Below, piece after piece: positions 54,709 to 64,000 of a stretch of DNA of 64,000 nt. Both the position numbers and the translations under genes were made by a program. Source of the DNA: Arachis hypogaea (Eukaryota > Streptophyta > Magnoliopsida > Fabales > Fabaceae); assembly GCF_003086295.3 (NCBI RefSeq), contig NC_092039.1, positions 72,869,649 through 72,933,648 on the forward strand, in the 5' to 3' direction. Position 1 is the stretch's first letter; every line of letters begins with the position of its first letter. The notes under the pieces were generated by a model, which saw only the letters and a list, made by a program, of their open reading frames with translations, was not told where the DNA came from and did not search any database.

Positions 54709-57700
54709 ATGGACGACTCAGCTAGAAAGAGGCTCGCAATCTTGTGCTCCCATCTTAGCCCCTCCCCCTTTTCTCCCGATCCCACTCTGACCGCCGTTTC
54801 GGGCTTGGTCTGTGCTTTTTCTTCTTCTGATGCCGAGACGCAAGTGGCTCATACCGAGAAGAAGAATTTGCAAAATGATTGTATTTTCTGCAAGATTGTC
54901 CATGGGAAATCACCTGCTTGGAAGGTATGCATGCTTCTCATCAGTTAAGGATATGAATGAATAAAAGAATATTATTATATAGAGGATATTAGTTGTCATA
55001 TGATTACTATGCTTTAAACTTGGGACTTAAGAATAGAATGTTCTAGAGTCTTTTATATTCCTATATAATATAATGAAATAGAGAATGAAAGTACTTCGAG
55101 CTAGTAGTTCGTATGGTTTTAGAGTAATTTTAGTTCAAGGAAGTACCTTCCTTGGAAGATGGATTGTTCATCATTTTTTTTGTAACATCTTCTTTTCTTT
55201 GGCTTTTGTTACTGATTTATGATGTTTATTAGTCGTTGAAGGGTGATTTATATCTATTTGTCCTGTTTCAAACTGAAATTTTTCCAAAAAGTTGAAGCAT
55301 GGAGAAACTGATGTAGTTTGATTGAACTTGCTGGGTCATTTGGTTTTAAGGGTAAACTCTTGAATATTGAAGCCAAGACCAAATGTTGAACTTGAACTTG
55401 AGGAAAACTGCTTAATGTTGAGCAGTTAGTCAGTCATACAACTTATTGGTCAGCAATTGCCATTACATGTCCTGGTTCATCAAACTATCATTGCCCAACT
55501 GCCCGTGGTTCTGATAGCTTTTGTTCATTTTACCTTTGGAATTCTCCCCTAATTTGCCAAATAATGGAGCTTTTAACAAGAATTCTCCTCTAATTCTCCC
55601 GATTTTACCTCGTCTCACTAAGTTGGTTGACATACATTAACAGTCACTAAATGAGTGTGCAGGTTGATTTGGTTGTCAAAAGACAAAGTTAAATAGTTTC
55701 TGCTATATCTTGCTGGACTAGGTAATAATGACTTCTGGATAAAGTAAGCCTATAAAGTAATAATTAAGAATCGACCCGTTTAATGGGGTCGGCTACATAG
55801 TTAAAATAGATGCTGAGAAATCAGACTGTGCTGCTCCCATGAAATGAAATAGTCTGCTTCTAAATTGGAAGAATGTGTATTTAATTATTTATATAGAAGG
55901 GGGTTATTGAAAATGTTCTTTGGTTTCAACTGATCATTCTACCCAGGACTATATTTAGGATTAGTTTTGAGTAGGGAAATTATTGAAGTGTAGGTGGTTA
56001 GGTGTGAGGGATAAAAGCTGTTGTGTGGGACAACTTCACTGGAATCTAATAAATTCACGAATTTTGATCTCTCAAACTTTTATTCTCAATATACTATATT
56101 ACATTGACTTAAATAAAAGTCTGGAACCATAATTACAATATTATTTAATATGAAAACCATAACCATTAGCAGTTCTAGACTTCTAGACCTTAGCAATTTA
56201 TTTATGTGCATTATTGAAGTTTCACCATGTATATAACAATAGAGCATTTATTAAAATGTTTTGCTAAGGTAACTTATTAAGGTTTCAAAAGTGATAAGTT
56301 TTCATGGGGGAAAGTACACTTTGGAAAATCTCAATGCTTTCAATAAACTGAAAATTTATCCCTTTGGATGGAACTGATTTGAAATTTAGAGATGGAATGG
56401 GTGAGTGAATGAGTTAGGAGATGATTTAGAGGTGGAACTTTTTATATGTAAACTACAAACAGGCACAATATTGATATTCAGGTATGTATTTTACTATTTT
56501 ATGAATTGTGAGCACTAGATATTCAGCTAGATTTTCCCATTGTTAGCTTTGTTGGTTTTATGTGAGCTTCTCATGCCACCATGTGATCCATCCACAGGGT
56601 TGAGTAGTGGAATTGGTCTCATGCAAATGCAAACTAAGGTTGCTTCCTATAGATTTGAATAATGAGTCCAAGTGTCCAACCATTCTGCTGTGATAGTAGA
56701 TCTTAGCACTAAATTGCCCTTAATAACATTTAAAGTTTAGACATAAGGTAGTTTCTGAAATTGTGAATCATGTCCTTTGAAATTCTTCCAAATATTTGTA
56801 TATTTTCAATCATTAGATGTAACAACTGTTTTTATCATTTCTAACTTTTTATATATAGTCTAATCATGTTCTCTCATTACCCTATTGTGACTTTCGTTTT
56901 TGTCTTTTTACCCCTTTTTTTTTGGTGTCAATCAACAGCTATATGAAGATGACATGTGCCTTTGCATATTGGATATATATCCACTGAGTCATGGGTAAGG
57001 TATAATATGTCCATGGTGCAATTTTATATTTTCATAGGTATATAATTGTGAGGTGCAGCTGTGTTTTGCGTTATTTCATACCTTTATGCACATTCACACG
57101 TTGTCATAAGTATATTAAAATTGAAGAATTTTTTTAAGCACCTAATTGAAGTGGAGAACCACACCTTAAAAGTTAGCTATTAAGGGGAAGAATCGCTTTT
57201 CCTAAATATAACATCAAGCATGCCATGCTACTCTTTTTGGGACTTTGGGCACCACATAATACCCAAGTCCCTTACACATTTTATGCAGTTTTGTATATCG
57301 TGATCCTGAAATTGTACCCTTCGTGATGATAAAATATGATTGCTTCCCCTTTTACTTCCTTCGAGACAAGATGTTCTCAAGGTTTATTCTTAATAGTTAA
57401 AATGTTAATTTGGATGTGAACAGAAAAGAAAGTGATGAGAATTTTGTTCCGAGAAGAATTCTAATTCTGAAAAATCTTTTTTCTAATGCCTTAGTTAACT
57501 ATTATGAATGTTTAAAAATTTCATAAATTTTCAATAGCTTATTGTTGGATTCGGTAATCATTTGTACGTGAAATTCATGATCCAATAAATTTACCTTTTC
57601 AACTATTCTGCATATCATTGTTTTGTCAACTTCTAACATGCACTTTGTTTACCAGGCACTCTCTTATTATCCCAAAATCTCATTTTCCTTCACTGGATGC

Positions 57701-60700
57701 TACTCCTCCATCAGTGAGTGACTACTCATAAGATTGAAATTATGACATTTTTTCTGTCTTTACCCTGTTTAATTTTAGGTTGATGATAAATCGTTTCTCC
57801 ATAAGGGAAAAAAAATAGTGTTTAGGATTCTTGTTATATATGATACTGCTATTGTTAACATTTAAAGATAATGTGTCTACTGCTTAGTTTCAACCTAGCA
57901 TTTTACCAAGCATGAAAAGTTGCTAAGTAACATGCAACCGAAATATAGAATAAATGGCATGCTTGTGTTTAATCAGTTTATGTATTCTGTACTTCTGTAA
58001 TGTGAGACAATTATCCTAATTGGCCTATGGTACAGGTGATAGCTGCAATGTGTTCGAAAGTACCGTTTATTAGCAATGCAATCATGAAGGCTACTGGCAG
58101 TGGTATGTAGTTGAACACTTGTATTTCTATTTGAGCTTTTGTTTCCTTTAGTTCTGCATTTCAATACATTTTGCTCATTTTAAGCAATTCTGTTTATGGA
58201 TAGCAGTAGATACATCGCTATTACTCATCTGGAAACAATGAGGGAAAGTCATTAACTTCTGTAAATATCAAGGTTCTTGTTGAGTGATGTGGTCTTTATG
58301 AATCTTTCATACTTCAAACATTTTTTCATACTGGTTGCTTGTGCATGGAAATTATAAATTGTCTTGCAACTGTCAATTTCAAATCAGCTTCAAAGAAGTC
58401 CAGTGGCACACCAGGTCTATATTTAGCACTGGGATAAGGGAGTCTGGTCCTGCTTAAGCCTCGGCTCGGATTGTACCTGAACAATAAATCACAAAACTGT
58501 TACAAGAGTACTAGGAAGGCTAAGTAAAGGGAAAAGCAGTCGGATTTGAAAAGAGAGAATGAAAACCTGAATATAATTGCTCTGGTAAATGGTAAATGGA
58601 TATCTAAACATATCTCAGTAATCCCTATTAGACTGGTAAATGGATATCTTTCCCTGCTTGGTTATAAATTCTTGAAAAGTGTTTGAAATGAAACTTATCC
58701 CTGGTAGGATAGATGGGCCAATTCAGGTGAGATCCAACGTAGATCGAACTTTTAGATCACCTGTGGGATCCAGGGTATGGCTTTAGTTAACAGATTTGCG
58801 AACCGCAGTCCTAAAGAAACATGTTTTGTGGCTGTTTATCCCCTGTCCAAATTTTACTTGAAATGTGAATCAATCTCAATTTACTTAATCATGCCATGTT
58901 GAATAGGATTATGAGCCGTGCTAGCTATTGTATATTAGCTTATGAATAAGGTTACTGGAGAATTAGGGAGCATGATGCAAATTTCATATGGGAAGTAAAA
59001 TCTCAATTCTGATATCTCTTCTCAAAGAGAACTTGATGAGAATACCCATCCTTCAGAAGAGATGCGTGGAGATATTTTGTGATTTTTAATTGACTATGCA
59101 AATGGAGTTTAGGTAAAAGAAATGATGGAGGGAAATCGTTCCAAAATCTGCAGTTGTGATACAGGAGCCATTAGCTATCGTTATATGTTTACTTGAGAGG
59201 AACAAGAGGGAATATGTCTGGATTTAAAGGGCATATGGTTGGTCGCATCAAGTACAATACTATATGAGTTAAATGATTGAGAACATTAGTTCTTACCAAA
59301 CAAAATCAGAGCTAGGTTGCATAGGTTGCTTGCAAAGATGGAAATCCTCTCCTATGCCCCAACCATCTACCAATGTCTTTTCAGCCACACTTTTGATTCA
59401 AGTAGTCATGCCAACACCTAGGAGTCACAGATCAATTTTGCTCATGTGTCTCACAAACGTGGGACATTATGCATGGCTGACATGAATAACACGATTAGAA
59501 CACGGAAAATATTGAACCCTTTGCTTGATAGACCAAGACTAATGAACTCTTTAACCCAAAACATAAAGTAAAAGGAAGATCCCCATTTTCTCAGAAACTA
59601 TCTTTTTCCCATTTTTTCCTTTTCTTTGAGATGTCACATGATTTATGAAATGCTTAAATAGGAAATGCATAGGACAACATAAAGCACGAGTACTCTGTTT
59701 TCTGGGATGGGTTTAGTAGTAACGAACATTGGTTGTTTGACGTTCGCCCACATATGGAAGTACTGTGAATCTTATATCTATTTTGTGTCTCCTTGGCCCA
59801 GCCAATGTCTTTGCTTATGCACATGCAGAATAGCTTGGTTTATTGCCTGCAGATTGGAGCAGGCCAATTCCAAGTTTGTTTGACAAACCAAAGTGACATG
59901 ACACACCTCAAGTCCTATTCTTTATCTTGTGCAAACACTTTGCATGGTAAGATCAATCCTTGCTCCATGATGACATATGAGACTGTTAAACATCCACAAG
60001 GCTCATGATGCAATAGCTTAACCAAAAAAGTTCTGACCCACGGTGACCACAGAGGCTTAACCCTTGGAGGTCCCAACAAAGCAAAACCAGAACTGTCAAC
60101 ATGAGGCCATTGAGGCCTTTTTCAATGGCAACCAACATCTGGGTGGTTAGGAATGTGCTGCAGGGGAATGTCAGATTAATTGACCGCCCAATTCTAGCTT
60201 GCATAGGGTTCTTCTTGAGGATTTGAGCTGGCCAAAGGCCCCTACATGCAGTTGTTTTGGAGTCTTGCACCTGAAGTGGCCTATTTGAGGCTGCAAGGAG
60301 TTCTCATCTATGGGGTCTTTGTTTGCGCTGCGTCCACCATGGCTGTGGGGTGTTCTTCTGTGATACCCTTACTAAGGCCTAGAGTTCCTTGTCTGTGGAT
60401 AGCGTATATGGAATTCCTTGCAGAGCAGTAATGGAATACATAAGAAAATTGAGTGGAGGGAAAAGCAATGGTAATCTTATGTGATTTTCAAGTAGTTTGA
60501 CATGTATTAGTCAACTTATGAGTAAACTTGTAAGGCGTAAGGATGCTAATTGGTGGAATCTCCTGAGGTTGCTCCGTCGACCGACCCAGATCTTCTGTCA
60601 AGCGTTCAAGTGAAAGCATGCCCGTAAGGACTCGAAAGATGGTGAACTATACCTAAACAGCGCAAAGCTAGAGGGAACTCTGGTGGAGGCCTGTGGCGAT

Positions 60701-62985
60701 ACTAACATGCAAATCGTCTGTCTCACCTATGTATAGGGGTGAAGACTAATCGAACTGTCTAATAGTTGGTGGCTGCTAAAGTTTCCCTCAGGATAGTTGG
60801 AGCTTGAGTACGAGTTCTATTAAGTGAAGACAATGATTGGAGGCATCAGGGGCACACCACTGCTGACTTATTAGGTAGGATGACGCAGATACTTTGTTGA
60901 GCGGTGCCACAGAATTGAAAGCTCTAAGTAGGCAATTTTTGGCAAGCAGAATTGGCGATGCGGGATGAACCGAAAGTCGGGTTACAGCGCTTAACTACAT
61001 ACTAACCGAGACCCCAAAGGAGGTGTTGGGTGATTAAGACAATAAGATGATGGTCATGGTCGAAATTCGCTATGTGTGTGATAACTCACTTGTTGAATCA
61101 AATAGCTCCAAAAATAGATGATGCTAGAGCGCTTGACCTATACTCGGCCCTCGAGGCAAGGGCTATGCTGCGATGAGTAGGGGAATGGCGGTCGCTGCAA
61201 AATCTAGGGCTTGAGCGGCCATTGGTGCAGATGTAGGACCTCCATATTAATAAGATTCTTGATGGTGTTTTGTGTCTTTGTCCAATATCCACACTTGTTT
61301 CTTCAGTCTGTTGATCATCGTTTGACCTTACATATCACCCCATAGAGTTTTGTTTAATGCTTGGAATTCTGCAGATTCATTCAATCTGTTGATTAACAAT
61401 GGAGAAGCTGCTGGGCAAGTAATATTTCATGTAAGATACTACATCTACGTAGTTACTCGTAATTTTGTGGAATCAGTCATTTTCTTTGCTCTCTACATGT
61501 TTCAATTTATGAAAGGTCGTTAATTTTACTATATATCGTGCATTGCAGACACATATCCACATAATTCCTCGGAAAGCATATGATTGTTTATGGGCTTCTG
61601 AGGTAATGTCATCATATACTTTTTATGGGACAAAAGTCTTATTGCTATAATGCTATTCATGTTAGGTATCATGTTTTGATAACTAAATTTTCTTCAAAAG
61701 TGTATTTTTTTTTATCAAAGATAGAGATACTCGAACTCTCGACCTCTTAGGTGAGTATGAAGAGACTATGCCATTTGCGTTATAACTCATTGGCCTTCAA
61801 AATATGTATTTGCTTATTGAAATTTATTATTAAATATATTATCGAGTCTATTATTTTAATAGTATATTCTATAAATAATAAAGCCAAGGTATTGATATTA
61901 TTACATATGCTAGGTGTCAATATTTTTGAAAAAAAAAATTTATTAAAATATCTGAGTACTATAAAGTTACACAACATATTTGAAATAACTTGATATTTTG
62001 CAAACACAACATATAATATATATAAATAAGGATTAAATACAAAATCAATGTTTAAGATTGTTTTAAAATGACAAAAATATCTTTTTAGATTTAAGGTTAT
62101 TTAATTAAATTAGAAATTAAAATTTGAATTTGATTCTAAAAGGCTAAAATAGTTAGAGTTTATTTTAAGAGACTAAAATGCTCTTTTAATAGTAATTTCA
62201 AAATGACAGAAATATCTTTATCAAATTAATGAAGAGCATTTATTGTATTAGAAGTTAATTTTTTTTAAAAAAAATCTGAAATACCAGTGGAGTATATTTT
62301 AAGAGATAAAAATACCTTTTTAGCATTAATTTAAAATGATAACAATACCCTCATAGAACAGTACATGCATAATTCTACAAATAAATGTTGTATAAAAATA
62401 AAAGTATTCATGGATATTTGATGTCACTAAAATTTTCATAGAAAACCAATACATCAATGTATGTTACTTATGTAATTTTTTATTTATAATTCTACATATT
62501 TCATTCTATACAATTTCGAACATTGGATAATTATCACTTTTAATATATTCATTTAGATTAATGTTTAGGGAGTTAATTTTTTTTCAGTTAACATCAGCTA
62601 TTTTTTTTAATTATTTTGTTTATCTTAAATTCTAGATCCTAGATTATAAACTTTAAAGAAAAGTTGGTTAATGTTGGCTAATTAAAAAATAATTTCCTCT
62701 CTCATTCTTTTATTCACAAATTTAATGATGATAATATCTTAATTTTGCACTATCCTTTTACATTATATCTCGTGCAACGTACGGGCACGTACCCTAGTTA
62801 TTCTTTCAAGTTTGATACGTTATGGCCATAATGATTATGTGGCAAGAGCTCAAAAGAGTAATAAAACTTCATGTTTATAGAGTTTGCGAAGGCGTCCCCT
62901 TAAACTAGATGACAAAGTATCGCAGCTTGCAGCTCGTATTCAGGAACAGTTGCCATCAGAAGTTTTGCCAAGACAGCAAGAATGA
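54709..62985 (+). CDS. HINT4: HINT4-like histidine-triad hydrolase
   Basis: Seven exons: 54709-54924, 56939-56994, 57656-57713, 58036-58102, 61375-61430, 61549-61602, 62881-62985. All have GT-AG borders and matching phase, with no stop, giving 203 codons. After an N-terminal stretch of about 55 residues comes the HIT fold: CIFCKIVHGKSPAWK, LYEDDMCLCILDIYPLSHGH, NLLINNGEAAGQ and the triad HTHIHIIP, the nucleotide-binding catalytic site of HINT-type hydrolases. Plant HINT4 is reported to act as an adenylylsulfatase-like enzyme. The N-terminal part (MDDSARKRLAIL) is unlike a classic signal peptide. The intron between exons 4 and 5 is 3.3 kb and holds rDNA; the last intron holds a SINE. Distinguishing it from other HIT paralogues rests on wording and exon order. 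Confidence 0.9.
58103..60494. other. HINT4 intron 4, left part, no gene recognised
   Basis: About 2.4 kb with short ORFs only. The part 59770-60450 is less AT-rich than the rest and has protein-like stretches on both strands, but I could not match it to anything. It directly adjoins the rDNA piece and may have arrived with it. Confidence 0.35.
60495..61245 (+). pseudogene. Decayed 25S ribosomal RNA gene fragment in the HINT4 intron
   Basis: The + strand follows the central part of plant 25S rRNA in order over about 750 bases: AGTAAACTTGTAAGGCG, CGAAAGATGGTGAACTAT, ACTCTGGTGGAGGCC, GATACTAACATGCAAATCG, AAGTTTCCCTCAGGATAG, GGCGATGCGGGATGAACCG, TGGTCATGG, GATGAGTAGG and GCGGTCGCTGCAAAA. Most differences look like C-to-T or G-to-A, the pattern of methylated, silenced DNA. 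No function is expected. Nuclear rather than organellar origin is indicated by the wording. Exact ends are approximate. Confidence 0.85.
61708..61794 (-). mobile_element. Short SINE with A-tail and target duplication
   Basis: On the minus strand it begins GGCCAATGAGTTATAACG, has a B-box-like GAGTTCGAGTATC near 61730, and ends in a run of A. Flanks CTTCAAAAGTGTATTT (61692-61707) and CTTCAAAATATGTATTT (61795-61811) agree except for about one inserted and one changed base, as from a LINE-driven insertion. It lies in the last intron of the HINT4-like gene. Confidence 0.65.
62768..62800 (+). mobile_element. Possible Helitron 3' end
   Basis: A short hairpin, CGTGC...GGCACG (62772-62790), is followed by TACCCTAGT and then T. 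This fits the Helitron rule of a hairpin a few bases before CTRR at a T target. The matching TC start on the left was not found in the AT-rich stretch from about 61990, so only the end is proposed. Confidence 0.3.
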
Positions 62986-63283
62986 AGATTTTCGTTCAAG
63001 TAAAAGTTAGATGTGTTATGAATCTGTCATAATTTGGTACTTCATATTTTCATGTACAGAATGAATGATACGTGCACAAAATAATTTTCATAAGCAACCA
63101 TCACTTTCAGTGAATGAATGGTTGAGTTTTATAATCATTGCTTATTTGCATTTCAACTCAACCCAGAACATCTCAATTATTCATTCAGTGAACACCAGCA
63201 TTATGTAAGATGTTTCTATATGTGTGCATAATTTCTCTTCATTTTATGTGCCAATGTGTAAACTACTAAACTGTAGTAATGTT

Positions 63284-63343
63284 CAGTCAAATTTTATGTT
63301 TATTGAATTTGGTCAGTCAAATTTTATGTTTATTGAATTTGGT
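63284..63343. repeat. Perfect 30-base tandem duplication
   Basis: The unit CAGTCAAATTTTATG...TTTGGT occurs twice in direct contact. It lies in non-coding DNA downstream of the HINT4-like gene. Confidence 0.9.
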
Positions 63344-63399
63344 CAAGAGCAATTCGGCGGCCCCTCCCATACACAAGCCATAAACGTCCTTTTTAGTTT

Positions 63400-64000
63400 T
63401 TACCCAATGTTCTGAAAATTGGACTTGCTGGTTCAACCGGGTTAATTGAGAACCGGTTTCTTAGCTAGTTCTGTTGAAGTGAAAAACTGTCTGACAAAAA
63501 AATTGGTGAAAAAATCGATCAAATCAACGGTTAATTAGTGAACTGCATGAACTAGATTTTTTTTATGATTTTCAATTTAAAAACATAAAATAAAAAATAC
63601 ATAAACCCTTTCTCTTCTCTCTCACACACACCACCTAGCTTCTCTCTCTCTCTCTGAGCTCCACAGAAGATGAAACCCTAGCAGCCCCTCTCTCACCTGG
63701 ACAATCACCAGCAGCAGCTAGCGGCGGCTAGTGTCACCGTCTGACGAACTCTTCTTCTCTGCTAGCGTTGAGTCCCACCGTCGCGATCCTCTTCTCCTGG
63801 ATCCCTTCACCTCACGTTGCCAGGAATGCTCAGAGCTACTGTTGGCGTCGCTGCCTCTGTTCTCGTTGTTGTCGGCCACCCTGAAATTGTCTTTGTCCTC
63901 TTCGTCGATCCGTCTCTCTCACGTACTTTAAGTCCCTGTCTTCAATCCACTCTGTGCCCGAGCTTACTTTCCCTCTTCCATCGCCGTCACTTGGCTTCCT
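63400..64000. other. Repeat-like stretch and C/T-rich, UTR-like sequence
   Basis: From 63420 a GGTTCAACCGGGTTAATTG...GAACCGGTTT stretch resembles a dispersed legume repeat. From 63600 the sequence is C/T-rich (CTCTCTCTC, GCAGCAGC, GCGGCGGC), like a plant 5' UTR or a CACTA GC-rich end. The only longer ORF, 63731-63931, is Ser/Leu-rich with no recognisable domain. A gene or element may start beyond the window. Confidence 0.35.

Noticed and set aside
60495..61245. Functional rRNA gene
   Set aside because: It is only a central piece of 25S and has changes spread throughout, including in conserved stems.
1..64000. CRISPR arrays, bacterial operons or prophage
   Set aside because: Spliced genes, LTR elements and plant-type repeats show nuclear plant DNA; the spaced palindromes at 2287 and 3535 have no constant spacer length.

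Overview
This is a window of plant nuclear DNA, most likely from a legume of the peanut group (Arachis). Two host genes with ordinary plant GT-AG introns are present. The retroelement LTRs that open TGATGAGCGGATATTTTATA and the short palindromes of the GGCGTTGAACGCC type look to me like peanut repeats. A degenerate pararetrovirus resembles the soymoviruses, a genus that includes a peanut virus. The genus call is inference from memory of these repeats, not a database result.

Layout. 1-13306: internal part and 3' LTR of a degenerate Athila-type Ty3/gypsy element on the + strand. It has lost reverse transcriptase, RNase H and most of integrase, and a second, inverted gypsy element (3856-8996) is nested in it. 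13307-17200: decayed repeats, an LTR-like fragment, a GA microsatellite and a SINE with target-site duplications. 17200-18650: a broken plant-mobile-domain (PMD, MAIN-like) gene. 18650-27920: the 3' half of a Tat/Ogre-type gypsy element, with integrase, a long antisense ORF that also encodes a PMD-like protein, and the 3' LTR. A 3.6-kb solo LTR with a TTAGC duplication (20371-23961) interrupts the antisense ORF. 27920-32571: AT-rich intergenic DNA and chromovirus remnants. 32572-40498: a non-autonomous CACTA transposon that carries exon-intron pieces of at least three host genes on the same strand: zeta-class glutathione transferase, ribosomal protein L22 and poly(A)-binding protein. A FIDEL-like solo LTR sits inside one of the GST exons.

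41299-45115 holds an apparently intact 12-exon gene for a ROF1/FKBP62-type immunophilin (three FKBP domains plus TPR, 550 residues). 45790-53130 is a nearly genome-length endogenous pararetrovirus. It is opened near its tRNA-Met primer site, and the order is small ORF, coat, polymerase, transactivator, promoter region, movement protein, small ORFs, primer site. 54709-62985 holds an apparently intact 7-exon HINT4-like histidine-triad gene of 203 residues. Its 3.3-kb fourth intron contains about 750 bp of decayed 25S rDNA, and its last intron contains a SINE and a possible Helitron end.

The two host genes are the only intact protein genes I can support. The rest is layered transposable-element and viral debris, and much of the interest lies in what these elements picked up and in the order of nesting. 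All exon joins were made by eye from splice sites and reading phase. Boundaries marked as approximate are uncertain by tens of bases.
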